Shown here piece by piece: positions 24,913 to 33,058 of a stretch of 64,000 bases of DNA. Each line of letters begins with the position of its first letter. Within the stretch, counting starts at the first letter, position 1. Below the pieces are notes generated by a model, which worked only from the letters and a program-made list of their open reading frames with translations, did not search any database and was not told where the DNA came from. Source of the stretch: an uncultured Campylobacter sp. (lineage in GTDB: Bacteria; Campylobacterota; Campylobacteria; Campylobacterales; Campylobacteraceae); assembly GCF_938002845.1 (NCBI RefSeq), contig NZ_CALKZP010000048.1, positions 13,995 to 77,994 on the forward strand. The letters are read 5' to 3'. A program made the translations under genes and the position numbers.

Positions 24913-25438
24913 GATTTTTGATTTTTTGCATTAGCGCCTCGAAGCGCTGGTCTCCTGCATATGCTGCGGCCGAACTCTCGACGTAATTAAGCCCCATTTC
25001 GTAGTAGCCGTTTTCTATCAAATTTTCTAAAAATTCTATCATCTCGGTTTTGTCCGAAATGGCGATTTTGGATGAAAAAATGATCGATTCGAAGGCGTCT
25101 TTAAAGCCTCTTTGGCCTACCGCGCGCATAAAATCGGCATAAGCTATAACAGCGATCTCGTCCTCGGCGCCAGGTTCGGAGGCTGCTTCGTTCGCGATCT
25201 TTTCGTTGATGGAGTTTAAAATTTTAAAAAGCTCCGCGGTTTGAGTTTTGGGGCTGAGGTTGTAAAAATCAAAGAGCATAAGCGCCTCTTCGCGGTCTGC
25301 CAGCGCGGTCTGGCAAAGCTCGAGCAAAAATAGAATTTCCTCCTCGCCGCTTTTTTCGTAGGCGAGTGAAAAATACAGCTTCGCAAGTTCGAATTCTCCG
25401 CGCGAAAAGGCCTTTAGCCCCAGTTTTTTATAGTTCAA
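24890..25438 (-). CDS. Hypothetical TPR-like helical protein
   Basis: A 182-residue acidic helical protein with no signal peptide. The N-terminus (LKAFSRGEFELAKLYFSLAYE, then LLELCQTALADREEAL) reads like one or two tetratricopeptide-like hairpins. It lies between nfu and murE and overlaps both, so it is part of this operon. As I recall a similar protein occupies this place in C. jejuni (Cj1640). Function unknown. Confidence 0.8.
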   Translation of the reverse strand: MNYKKLGLKAFSRGEFELAKLYFSLAYEKSGEEEILFLLELCQTALADREEALMLFDFYNLSPKTQTAELFKILNSINEKIANEAASEPGAEDEIAVIAYADFMRAVGQRGFKDAFESIIFSSKIAISDKTEMIEFLENLIENGYYEMGLNYVESSAAAYAGDQRFEALMQKIKNHENTTRK

Positions 25439-25694
25439 ACTCTTCGCCTTCGGGGATGTTTACGACGCTAAGCTCGGGGTGAATATCCATGCGAAGCTGG
25501 CGCTCGACGCCGTATTTTAGGGTCTGCGCACTTGCGGCGCAGCCGTGGCAATGCCCGGTAAGGCGGACATAGACGATGCCGTCTTTTATGCCTAAAAGTT
25601 TCATATCGCCGCCGTCGTTTTGCAGCATCGGTCGGATTAGCTCCAAGCTATCCTGTACCGGGGCTAGAAGCTCTTCGTCTGTAAATGGTATCAT
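25428..25694 (-). CDS. NifU-like C-terminal domain protein (Fe-S carrier)
   Basis: An 88-residue Nfu-type protein consisting of only the NifU C-terminal domain. The segment LIRPMLQNDGGDMKLLGI is at about 18-35, followed by the iron-sulfur-binding CHGCAAS near 53. It probably carries Fe-S clusters to target proteins. First gene of the operon that runs to tkt. Confidence 0.93.
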   Translation of the reverse strand: MIPFTDEELLAPVQDSLELIRPMLQNDGGDMKLLGIKDGIVYVRLTGHCHGCAASAQTLKYGVERQLRMDIHPELSVVNIPEGEEFEL

Positions 25695-26203
25695 TAAAAT
25701 TCCTTGTTTTTATTTTGGCGCATTATATCCAAAAGCGATAAAAAAAGGCTTATCGGGGATGAAATTTAATCTGAAATTTTGCGCTAGGGCGCGGATTTTG
25801 CGTAATGGCTCGCAAAGAATTTTATACGGCGCGGGCGCCGGAACTATGATTTTAAAATTTTATCGATTCGGTAAGGATGAAGCCTGCGAATTATCGGGCC
25901 TGCATATATTTAAATTTAGACTATTTGCGTTATAAATTTGGGATGAAATTTCAGCCCGGTCGGGGGCTAAATTTGGGATGAAATTTTGCTTGAGCGGGAG
26001 AGAATTTCGAAGGCGATTTTGTCTAAATTTATTGAGATAAAGGCCGATACGATTAAATTTTTAGAAAAACAATTCTGCTTTTAATCGCAAATTTTGCGAC
26101 TACAAAAGTCTGGACGAGGAATATTATTTTAAAGCTCGTAGATGGAATTTACGCTATGTTTATATCGATCGCGACTGTGAAATTTTAGCGCGGGCGTGTG
26201 CAA
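25695..26203. other. Gap with gene remnants
   Basis: 509 bases between the nfu start and the L,D-transpeptidase end. It contains repeated GGGATGAAATTT words near 25756, 25948 and 25974. A protein-like plus-strand stretch at 26001-26190 is listed separately. The nfu operon promoter should lie near its left end; AT-rich sequence is present but no clear -10 was chosen. Confidence 0.5.
26001..26190 (+). pseudogene. Frameshifted gene remnant
   Basis: Codons from 26001 read RISKAILSKFIEIKAD and on to a stop at 26082-26084. One frame over, from 26089, the sequence reads KFCDYKSLDEEYYFKARRW and continues YVYIDRDCEILAR. Both pieces have natural protein composition and no start codon. They look like neighbouring parts of one gene split by a frameshift and stop. 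The family is not recognised. Confidence 0.3.
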
Positions 26204-26764
26204 TCACGGCAAAATTTCTATCGGCGTGCCGATTTTTACGTGCTCGAAAAGCTCGTCCATATCGTCGTTGACGAGCGCTATGCAGCCCTCCGTCCAGTCG
26301 CCGAACGCCGCTATACTCTGCCCTAGGTAGCTAAATTTATTCGGTAGCCCGTGGATTTTGATATCGCCGCCTGCGCTCTTACCGAGGGATTTTGCGTGCG
26401 CTACGTCGGCTTTGTTCGGATAGGAGATGCCTAAATTTAGATGATACGCCGAGTTTGGATTTTTGCCGTTTATGGTGTAGTTGCCCTCCGGGGTTTTGCC
26501 GTCGCCTTGAACCTCTTTATGTCCTTCAGGCTCGCGTCCGAGGGCGATTTTGTAGCTTTTCGCGATGCCTTTTGAGGTCAAAATTTCAAGAATTCGTTTG
26601 GATTTATAGACGCGAATTTTAGAGATTTGCTCGCCGTCCAATGCCTGCTTTAGCGGAATTTCGGAGTTGATCGTTTCGATATTTTTATAGCTAAGATAAT
26701 TGTCCAATGCCCACGCTAGGCCCGCAGCGACGATAACAAGCGGAAGTAAAATTTTAAATTTCAT
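26204..26764 (-). CDS. L,D-transpeptidase (YkuD domain)
   Basis: A 186-residue exported protein with an N-terminal signal anchor (residues 1-25). The YkuD domain shows GDGKTPEGNYTINGKNP near 91-107, IKIHGLPN near 140 and the catalytic DWTEGCIALVNDD near 163, with His, Gly and Cys of the active site all present. Such enzymes make 3-3 crosslinks or modify peptidoglycan; Campylobacter relatives (Pgp-like or YafK-type) affect shape, but which role applies is not known. It follows rplQ by 30 bases. Confidence 0.9.
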   Translation of the reverse strand: MKFKILLPLVIVAAGLAWALDNYLSYKNIETINSEIPLKQALDGEQISKIRVYKSKRILEILTSKGIAKSYKIALGREPEGHKEVQGDGKTPEGNYTINGKNPNSAYHLNLGISYPNKADVAHAKSLGKSAGGDIKIHGLPNKFSYLGQSIAAFGDWTEGCIALVNDDMDELFEHVKIGTPIEILP

Positions 26765-26794
26765 AGAAGAAATTTCGGGAGTTATCCCGAAATT

Positions 26795-27151
26795 TTATTT
26801 GCTGATTAGCTCGATATAAGCCATCTCTGCGGCATCGCCCTTGCGAAGGCGGGTTTTGATGATGCGAGTGTAGCCGCCGTTTACGCCTACGTATTTTGAA
26901 GCGATCTCGGTGACTAGTTTATTTGTCGCAGCCTTATCCTGAAGCGCCGCGAAAACAAATCTATGCGCCTCGCTGTCGCCTTTTCGCGCGCGAGTGATCA
27001 GCTTCTCGGCATAGCTTCTTAGCTCTTTTGCCTTAGGAAGTGTGGTTTCGATCTTGCCGCTAGTAACTAAAGCGATGGTTAAATTTTTAAGCAGGGCGGC
27101 ACGGTGAGACGAAGTACGCCCTAGCTTTCTATATCCGTGATTATGTCTCAT
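26795..27151 (-). CDS. rplQ: 50S ribosomal protein L17
   Basis: L17 near the tunnel exit. It is 118 residues, starting MRHNHGYRKLGRTSSHRAAL, with NGGYTRIIKTRLRKGDAAEMAYIEL at the C-terminal end in the usual form. The start abuts the rpoA stop. Last ribosomal gene of the alpha operon. Confidence 0.97.
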   Translation of the reverse strand: MRHNHGYRKLGRTSSHRAALLKNLTIALVTSGKIETTLPKAKELRSYAEKLITRARKGDSEAHRFVFAALQDKAATNKLVTEIASKYVGVNGGYTRIIKTRLRKGDAAEMAYIELISK

Positions 27152-28177
27152 TTATTGTCCTTCATTCTTTTGTCTTTGAGCCTTCAGCTCGTCAAGCTTG
27201 CGTTTTAGCTGCTCTTTTTTATCGCCGAGCTCTTGGTTGCCGATAGGATAACCGATCTCCTCCATAACGGCCTTGATCTCCTCGAGCGATTTTTTGCCTA
27301 AATTCTTAAGGTCTTTAAGCTCACTCTCTTCCATAATCGCTAGCTCGCCGATAAATCTAATATCGGCGCGATCCAGGCAGTTAAAGCTTCGCGCGCTTAA
27401 GCTTAGATTGCTAACGCTCTCAAAAAGCTTTGCAAACTCGGAATTTGCAGGGATCGCTCTACCGAAAGTATCTGCTGCGCTGATGTTTACGATGCCTTTG
27501 AAAACCGCCAGCTGCTGATACATCGCTTCAAGCGCATTTTTAAACGCATCTATCGCGCTGATCTGACCGTCGGTAGTGATCGTAAAGACTACCTTTTCGT
27601 AGTCGGGATTATCCTCTACGAATACGTTTTCGATATCGTAAACGGCCTTGGTTACCGGGGTAAAAAACGCATCCAACGCGATAAAATCAGCGTCTAAATT
27701 TTCTCTGATCTCTTCGCTTGGGACGTAGCCGATACCCTTTTCGATGATGAGCGTAAATTTAAGATCGGCATCCTCGTTTATCGTAGCTAGATAAGCGCTT
27801 GGATTTACGATCTCTACGGCGTCGTTGTTTAGGTCGCTGCCGTAAATTTCTTTAGGTCCTTTGAAGCTGTATTCTACGACCTCGCGTAGGGAATCGCCCT
27901 TGATTTTAAACCTTAAGCCCTTTAAATTTATGATAAAAGCCGCCATATCCTCGAGCATGCCGCGCATGCTGTCGAATTCGTGGCTTACGCCTTCGATTTT
28001 AACCGCAGTCGGCGCGAAACCGACCGTGCTCGTATAAAGTAACCTTCGTAAAGGATGAGCTAGAGTGACGGCATATCCCGTTTCAAAGGGATATGCTATG
28101 ATTTTAGCAACATTTTCGCTGACATTCTCAACCTTTATTTCAGTTGGCATATGAGCTGATGTTGTGATTTTTCTCAT
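27152..28177 (-). CDS. rpoA: RNA polymerase alpha subunit
   Basis: Dimerises to start RNA polymerase assembly; its C-terminal domain contacts UP elements and activators. It is 341 residues. The N-terminal domain has LAHPLRRLLYTSTVGFAP near 40-57 and VEGVSHEFDSMRGMLED-type sequence after it. The C-terminal domain holds LNCLDRADI-like (FNCLDRADIRFIGEL) and LKNLGKKSLEEIKAVM near 294. Twelve bases follow rpsD. Confidence 0.98.
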   Translation of the reverse strand: MRKITTSAHMPTEIKVENVSENVAKIIAYPFETGYAVTLAHPLRRLLYTSTVGFAPTAVKIEGVSHEFDSMRGMLEDMAAFIINLKGLRFKIKGDSLREVVEYSFKGPKEIYGSDLNNDAVEIVNPSAYLATINEDADLKFTLIIEKGIGYVPSEEIRENLDADFIALDAFFTPVTKAVYDIENVFVEDNPDYEKVVFTITTDGQISAIDAFKNALEAMYQQLAVFKGIVNISAADTFGRAIPANSEFAKLFESVSNLSLSARSFNCLDRADIRFIGELAIMEESELKDLKNLGKKSLEEIKAVMEEIGYPIGNQELGDKKEQLKRKLDELKAQRQKNEGQ

Positions 28178-28188
28178 ATTAGCACCTA

Positions 28189-28815
28189 CTATTTCGAGTA
28201 AAGCTCTACGATAAATCTTTCCTCTACAGGAATAACAACTTCTTCTCTCTCCGGAACTCTAGAAAAAATTCCGTATCTTTTCTCTTTTTCTACGTCGACC
28301 CACGCTACGATGCCGGTCTGTGCAGTAAGATCCAGCGCTCTTGAAATTTGCGGGTTATTTTTGCTCTTCTCGATCACTTCGATCTTTTGTCCTGCGCGAA
28401 CGCTGTATGAAGGGATATCGACGCGCTTGCCGTCTACCAAGATATGTCCGTGCGTAACGAGCTGGCGCGCAAATCGTCTAGTCGTAGCAAAGCCCATGCG
28501 GTAAACGACATTATCTAGCCTCTGCTCTAAAAGCTGAACCAAAATCGCTCCGGTGTTACCCTCTCTGCGAGCCGCTTCGGCAAATAGCCTGCGGAACTGC
28601 TTCTCGCTTACGCCGTACATAAATTTAGCCTTTTGTTTCTCGCGAAGCTGTGAGCCGTATTCGCTTAGTTTGGCGCGTCTTTGTCCGTGCTGACCCGGAG
28701 CATAAGGGCGTTTTAAAAGCGCGCTCTTGCCCGCAAGCCTTCTTTCGCCTTTCATAAATAGATCGACGCCGAGTCTTCTTTCTAATTTTTCAACCGGTCC
28801 TGTATATCTAGCCAT
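28189..28815 (-). CDS. rpsD: 30S ribosomal protein S4
   Basis: S4 starts 30S body assembly and represses the alpha operon in E. coli. It is 208 residues. RRLGVDLFMKGER is near 12, and the S4 RNA-binding domain RLDNVVYRMGFATTRRFARQ is near 97-116, followed by VTHGHILVDGKRVDIPSY. No zinc Cys residues are present. Confidence 0.97.
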   Translation of the reverse strand: MARYTGPVEKLERRLGVDLFMKGERRLAGKSALLKRPYAPGQHGQRRAKLSEYGSQLREKQKAKFMYGVSEKQFRRLFAEAARREGNTGAILVQLLEQRLDNVVYRMGFATTRRFARQLVTHGHILVDGKRVDIPSYSVRAGQKIEVIEKSKNNPQISRALDLTAQTGIVAWVDVEKEKRYGIFSRVPEREEVVIPVEERFIVELYSK

Positions 28816-28833
28816 AAATTTCTCCTTTTATAA

Positions 28834-29226
28834 TTACACGCGACGTCGTTTAGGCGGTCTGCAACCGTTGTGCGCAAGAGGAGTGATATCTTTGAAATAC
28901 GTAACTTTAATCCCTTCTACGCTACCTACGCTTTTAACGGCGGTCTCGCGTCCGCTTCCCGGACCCTGAACCTTGACGCCTACCTCTTTGATGCCGTGCT
29001 CTTTGGCTTTGTTTAGCGCGTCCTCGACGGCTTGCTGCGCCGCATAAGGGGTGGATTTTTTGCTGCCTTTAAAATTTAAAGCGCCCGCACTGCTCCACGC
29101 GATCGCGTTGCCCATCTCATCCGTTACGGTTATCATAGTGTTGTTAAACGTAGCGGAGATGTAAACTATGCCTTTGGCGATATTTTTTCTGACGGTTTTT
29201 TTCTTAACTACTTTTTTTTGTGCCAT
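28834..29226 (-). CDS. rpsK: 30S ribosomal protein S11
   Basis: S11 on the 30S platform near the E-site mRNA. It is 130 residues with GIVYISATFNNTMITVTD near 19-36 and the C-terminal PLAHNGCRPPKRRRV. Eighteen bases before rpsD. Confidence 0.97.
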   Translation of the reverse strand: MAQKKVVKKKTVRKNIAKGIVYISATFNNTMITVTDEMGNAIAWSSAGALNFKGSKKSTPYAAQQAVEDALNKAKEHGIKEVGVKVQGPGSGRETAVKSVGSVEGIKVTYFKDITPLAHNGCRPPKRRRV

Positions 29227-29236
29227 ATCTCAATCC

Positions 29237-29605
29237 TTATTTAGCTGCCGCGCCGACGGTTTTGCGTTTGCCTTTTCTGGTTCTAGCGTTCGTTTTTGTT
29301 TTTTGACCGCGAACAGGAAGGCCCTTTCTGTGTCTTAAGCCGCGATAGCCGCCCAAGTCCATAAGCGCTTTTATATCCATAGCCACTTGTTTGCGAAGAT
29401 CGCCTTCGACCATATAGTGCTCTTGGATCTCTTTTCTGATAGCGGCGGCTTCATCTTCGCTCAGATCGGCGACTCTTTTATCGTAAGAAATTCCTGCCGC
29501 ATCGAGAATTTTTCTCGACGTAAATAAACCTATACCGTAGATATAAGTTAGTCCGTATTCAATCCTTTTTTTCTTTGGTAGATCTACACCTGCGATACGA
29601 GCCAT
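29237..29605 (-). CDS. rpsM: 30S ribosomal protein S13
   Basis: S13 in the 30S head, contacts the 50S subunit and P-site tRNA. It is 122 residues, starting MARIAGVDLPKKKRIEYGLT, with GGYRGLRHRKGLPVRGQKTK at about 89-108. It begins three bases after the rpmJ stop. Confidence 0.97.
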   Translation of the reverse strand: MARIAGVDLPKKKRIEYGLTYIYGIGLFTSRKILDAAGISYDKRVADLSEDEAAAIRKEIQEHYMVEGDLRKQVAMDIKALMDLGGYRGLRHRKGLPVRGQKTKTNARTRKGKRKTVGAAAK

Positions 29606-29608
29606 AAC

Positions 29609-29722
29609 TTATCCTTGTCTTTGTTTATGTTTTGGATTTTCACAAATAACGTGAACAACACCTTTGCGCTTGACAATTTTGCATTTGTCGCACATTTTCT
29701 TGACGGATGGACGAACTTTCAT
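29609..29722 (-). CDS. rpmJ: 50S ribosomal protein L36
   Basis: A 37-residue zinc-ribbon protein, starting MKVRPSVKKMCDKCKIVKRK. The metal ligands CDKC, a later Cys in VICENPKH and the His are all present (C+ form). GGAGAG lies before the ATG at 29722. The codon frame ends in TAA at 29609-29611. It sits between infA and rpsM, as usual. Confidence 0.96.
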   Translation of the reverse strand: MKVRPSVKKMCDKCKIVKRKGVVHVICENPKHKQRQG

Positions 29723-29807
29723 TCCACTCTCCTAAAATTTTCTCCACTTTAAATGCAAACTGCACCTAGGTTTAATGAAATTTCAAAAGCGAAAGTATCA
29801 AACCAAC

Positions 29808-29838
29808 TGTTTTCAAAATAGTGGGGATTTTGAAAACA
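29808..29838 (-). promoter_or_regulatory. Perfect 12-base hairpin between infA and rpmJ
   Basis: TGTTTTCAAAAT (29808-29819) and ATTTTGAAAACA (29827-29838) pair over 12 bases around a 7-base loop that reads CCCCACT in the transcript. It lies in the 172-base infA-rpmJ gap. No T-run follows on the minus strand, so it is more likely an RNA processing, attenuation or protein-binding site than a plain terminator. Confidence 0.6.
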
Positions 29839-29894
29839 CTTCTTCCTACAGTTTAGTCGCAAAATCGCGAGTATATCTAAATTTAACTTTATCC

Positions 29895-30113
29895 TTACTT
29901 ATAGCGGTAGGTGATCCTGCCTTTATCGAGGCTGTAAGGGGTCAGCTCGACTTTTACGCGATCGCCGGGCATTATCTTGATGTAGTGCATCCGCATCTTG
30001 CCAGCGATATGACATAAAATCACGTGTTTGTTATCGAGCTCGACCTTAAAAGTCGCGTTCGGCAGCGCTTCTATGACGTTGCCGTCGATCTCTATTACGT
30101 CGTCTTTTGCCAC
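29895..30113 (-). CDS. infA: Translation initiation factor IF-1
   Basis: Binds the A site of the 30S subunit during initiation. It is 72 residues with the OB-fold, DVIEIDGNVIEALPNATFKV at about 5-24 and ITYRYK at the end. The start codon is GTG at 30113, with AAAGGAG seven bases upstream. First gene of the alpha operon here, but separated from rpmJ by an unusually long gap. Confidence 0.97.
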   Translation of the reverse strand: MAKDDVIEIDGNVIEALPNATFKVELDNKHVILCHIAGKMRMHYIKIMPGDRVKVELTPYSLDKGRITYRYK

Positions 30114-30146
30114 AAATTCTCCTTTCTTTTAAATTTAAAAAGGGCG

Positions 30147-30152
30147 ATTATA
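30147..30152 (-). promoter_or_regulatory. -10 box of the infA-alpha operon promoter
   Basis: The minus strand reads TCTATATAATCGCC, giving TATAAT at 30152-30147. Transcription would start near 30140, about 28 bases before the GTG of infA. No -35 match is clear; the upstream sequence is AT-rich. Confidence 0.55.
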
Positions 30153-30270
30153 TAGAATTTAAAATTTTAAACAGCTTAAAAGAAATTTAAAATAAGCAAA
30201 ATTTCAGATTTATTTCGCTACGCGCGAAGTATTTTACAAAAGCAAGGCGGCGCTCTTTTTAAAATTTTAG

Positions 30271-30276
30271 TATAAT
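30271..30276 (+). promoter_or_regulatory. -10 box of the YpfJ-type protease gene
   Basis: TATAAT preceded by TTTTTAAAATTTTAG, the T-rich form common before Campylobacter -10 boxes. The predicted start of transcription is about 20 bases before the ATG at 30302, which has AAAGGA upstream. Confidence 0.55.
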
Positions 30277-30301
30277 GGCTCAAAAATTTTAAAGGAAAAA
30301 C

Positions 30302-31174
30302 ATGAAATGGCAAGATGGCAGGCGAAGCTCAAACGTGGAGGATGACCGCGCAAGCAGCATGCGCACGAGCTCCAGCTCGCTTGGGATGCTGATCCCGATC
30401 ATCAGGTTTTTGCTCGGCTCAAAGATCGGGCGCATAGTGCTTGTAATCGGCGTGGTGGCGTATTTTATGGGTTACAACCCTTTGGCGCTTTTAGACGGGG
30501 GCGCTAGCACGCAGAGAGAGCCGACGGACAGCCCGCAGGAGCAAGAAAAGCTCGCCTTCGTCTCGGCGGTGCTAGCCCAAACCGAGGACGTTTGGGGCGA
30601 GATATTTAAAAGCGTGGGCGCGCACTACGAGGAGCCCGGACTTCGGCTCTTCCGCGATCAGATCGCAAGCGGCTGCGGCTTTGCAAGCGCGCAGACGGGA
30701 CCTTTTTATTGTCCGAGAGACCATAAAATTTATCTCGATCTCGGCTTTTTTGACGAGCTTGCAAACAAATACAAAGCGGGCGGAGACTTCGCGCAGGCCT
30801 ATGTCATCGCGCACGAAGTGGGGCATCACGTTCAAAATTTAATCGGCACGCTAGAGCAGATCAATGCTCTTAAAAGGCGTGCTCGCAGCGAAGCTGAGCA
30901 AAACGCGCTTCAGGTCAAAGTCGAGCTGCAAGCGGACTGCTATGCTGGGGTCTGGGCGCATTATCTCGCAAAAACAGGGCGCGTGCTGGAGGCGGGCGAC
31001 ATCGACGAGGCGCTAAATGCCGCCAGCGCGATCGGCGACGATACGCTGCAGCGCAAATTTAGCGGTCGCGTCGTGCCCGATTCCTTCACGCACGGCACCT
31101 CGGCGCAGCGCAAAGAGTGGTTTAAAAAGGGCTTAGCAGGCGGAAACCTAAAGGCTTGCTCGTTTGAGCCGTAA
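30302..31174 (+). CDS. Neutral zinc metallopeptidase of the YpfJ family
   Basis: A 290-residue single-pass membrane protein with one hydrophobic segment near 40-58 after a Ser/Arg-rich cytosolic start (MKWQDGRRSSNVEDDRAS, the family hallmark). The metalloprotease motif VIAHEVGHHVQ is near 170-180, and the C-terminal part includes LQADCYAGVWAH and SGRVVPDSFTHGTSAQR. Physiological substrate unknown. It stands alone. Confidence 0.92.
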   Translation: MKWQDGRRSSNVEDDRASSMRTSSSSLGMLIPIIRFLLGSKIGRIVLVIGVVAYFMGYNPLALLDGGASTQREPTDSPQEQEKLAFVSAVLAQTEDVWGEIFKSVGAHYEEPGLRLFRDQIASGCGFASAQTGPFYCPRDHKIYLDLGFFDELANKYKAGGDFAQAYVIAHEVGHHVQNLIGTLEQINALKRRARSEAEQNALQVKVELQADCYAGVWAHYLAKTGRVLEAGDIDEALNAASAIGDDTLQRKFSGRVVPDSFTHGTSAQRKEWFKKGLAGGNLKACSFEP

Positions 31175-31389
31175 AGCGCGGACTTTGAGCTAGCTTGCGG
31201 GCTAGATAAAGGCGGCTTAAATTTTAAAATTTAACGCCGAGCTTGGAAGCGAAATTTTAAAATTTTAATGGTCGGCGATTAAAAAGTTCGGACGGCGCGC
31301 TCGGCTAGCGCGACGACGGCTTGTTTGAGCGCAGGCTTGGCTATGGCATAAGAAACCAAAATAGATACGTTAAATTTATGGAGGCAAAA

Positions 31390-31818
31390 ATGAACAAAAT
31401 AACCTGCATCTGCCTAGACGTGCGAAGCATGCAAAGGGCGCTGAAATTTTATCGCGACGGCCTAGGTTACGAGACGGATTGCAAAGAGGACAACCCGCCC
31501 GTGTGTTTTTTCAATACGCCGGGGAGCAAATTTGAGCTCTACCCGCTAGACGCGCTGGCGCGAGATACCAGCGAAAACGATCCGCCGAAGGGTAGCGGAT
31601 TTGGCGGCATCACGCTAGCCTACAACGTAAAAAACAAAGAGGACGTAGCTAGCGTCATAGAGCTAGTAAAAAAAGCGGGCGGAACCATCGTCAAGGAGCC
31701 TCAAGATACGTTTTGGGGCGTATACCACGCGTATTTTGCCGATCCGGACGGATACTACTGGGAGGTGACTTGGGGGCCCGGTTTTAAATTTGACGAGGAC
31801 GGGTTGCTCAAATTTTAG
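31390..31818 (+). CDS. VOC superfamily (glyoxalase/dioxygenase-like) protein
   Basis: A 142-residue protein with two beta-alpha-beta modules. It starts MNKITCICLDVRSMQRALKF, has the conserved FYRDGLGYE near 20, and ends with YHAYFADPDGYYWEVTWGP near 115-133, where the Glu is a metal ligand in active relatives. The start at 31390 has GGAGG upstream. Function could be a lyase, dioxygenase or antibiotic-binding protein; the sequence does not decide. Confidence 0.85.
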   Translation: MNKITCICLDVRSMQRALKFYRDGLGYETDCKEDNPPVCFFNTPGSKFELYPLDALARDTSENDPPKGSGFGGITLAYNVKNKEDVASVIELVKKAGGTIVKEPQDTFWGVYHAYFADPDGYYWEVTWGPGFKFDEDGLLKF

Positions 31819-32530
31819 ATCAAAATTTTTGCGGATGAGGCTTGTTCGGAGGGCCGAAGCCTTTGGCCTAAGCGTGTAAAATTTTAAACTTAAAATTTTA
31901 TTGCAAATCATCGGGCGGAGCTTTTGTAGCTCGTATAATTTGCGGCGCCGTTTTTTTCGCGCTTTTCTCTAAACATCAAGCGAAATTTTACTCTCCGATA
32001 TTATCCGCGGCGTAGATTTTGTGTGAGGCTAAAATTTGTGTCCTGCACCGCGTACCTCGCTGCACTGCTTTACCTCCGCTCAGCAGCCTTATCAGCATCG
32101 CATGCCGCTACACAAAGCAAGAAAGCGGATATTTCGCGGCGCTTTTGTCCGTGAGCGCGGCGAGGAAAAAGCGATAAGCTCCTAGAAGCTTTGCGCGGCG
32201 GTCTCTTTCAAAAACCGTTTGTTTATGACCGAATTCTTAATGTCGGAGTGAGCTAGAATGATTAAATTTTTCATATTTTTCCTTTAAAATTTTATTTTTG
32301 GGCGATAAATTTCGCCGCTAAAATCGCAGATAGAGCTCCGCTTTGAAATTTTATTTTCAAATTAGCGGCGGAATTCTAAGGCAAAATTTTAAGACCGAAT
32401 TTTAATGCCGAAGCTTCGGCGCTTAAATTTGACGCCGAATTCCATAGCGAATTTCAGTGCATAAATTTTATAATTAAAGCTTAGCGCCCAAATACGCCGG
32501 AGCTCTATTTCAAAACACTAGTTTGGCGCT
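31819..32530. other. Gene-poor gap with a truncated oxidoreductase fragment
   Basis: 712 bases with no intact gene. The only recognisable item is the 30-codon fragment at 32182-32274. A short word TGTCCTGCACCGC near 32040 recurs near 33154 on the other side of bcp. The right half is AT-rich with many AAATTT words. Confidence 0.5.
32182..32274 (-). pseudogene. Truncated NAD(P)H oxidoreductase N-terminus
   Basis: From ATG 32274, with AAAGGA at ideal spacing, the frame reads MKNLIILAHSDIKNSVINKR and stops after 30 codons at TAG 32182-32184. This is the start of a flavodoxin-fold quinone/NAD(P)H oxidoreductase (KefF/MdaB/YwrO type), where residue 10 is normally Pro. No continuation was found beyond the stop in any frame. 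A complete relative begins at 33424 on the other strand. Confidence 0.6.
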
Positions 32531-33058
32531 TTATTTCCCCACAGCTAGCAGATCCGCGAGTACCTTTGCGGCGTGATCCTTTGCCTTGACGCTTTTATAG
32601 ACCTTTAAAATTTTGCCGTCCGCGCCGATCAGAAAGGTCGAGCGCACGATGCCCAGATACTCGCGCCCGTAGTTTTTGCGCACCTGCCACGCGCCGTATA
32701 GCTTGGCTACCTCGTGCTGCAGATCGCTCAGCAGGATGTGCTTTAGGCTTTGCTTGGCGATGAAGCCCGCGTGGGATTTGGCGCTGTCGGGGCTGATGCC
32801 TACGATCACGCAGTCTGCGGCGATGAAATCATCGTACGCGGCGCTAAATTCGCACGCTTCGGTCGTGCAGCCGGGGGTGTTATCCTTGGGGTAAAAATAC
32901 AGCGCGACCCTCTTGCCCGCGAAGTCCTTTAGCGCGACGCTCGCTCCGTCGGCGTTTTGCAGCGTAAAAGCGGGCGCTACGTCTCCAGCTTGCAGCGTGA
33001 TTTTGCGCTCGCGATCCTCTGCGCTAAACTCGTCTTCGATCTGTGTTTTTCTCTGCAT
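32531..33058 (-). CDS. bcp: Thioredoxin-dependent peroxiredoxin, Bcp type
   Basis: Reduces hydrogen peroxide and organic peroxides. It is 175 residues including about 20 extra N-terminal residues; a later start is possible, but no internal Met follows closely. The active site YPKDNTPGCTTEACEF near 57-72 holds the peroxidatic Cys and a resolving Cys five residues later, the atypical 2-Cys form. The conserved Arg lies in GIVRSTFLI. Confidence 0.93.
   Translation of the reverse strand: MQRKTQIEDEFSAEDRERKITLQAGDVAPAFTLQNADGASVALKDFAGKRVALYFYPKDNTPGCTTEACEFSAAYDDFIAADCVIVGISPDSAKSHAGFIAKQSLKHILLSDLQHEVAKLYGAWQVRKNYGREYLGIVRSTFLIGADGKILKVYKSVKAKDHAAKVLADLLAVGK

Noticed and set aside
25759..25935. 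58-codon plus-strand frame starting MKFNLKFCARARIL
   Set aside because: Composition is not protein-like in the second half, no neighbour supports it, and the GGGATGAAATTT start word recurs elsewhere in the gap without any gene.
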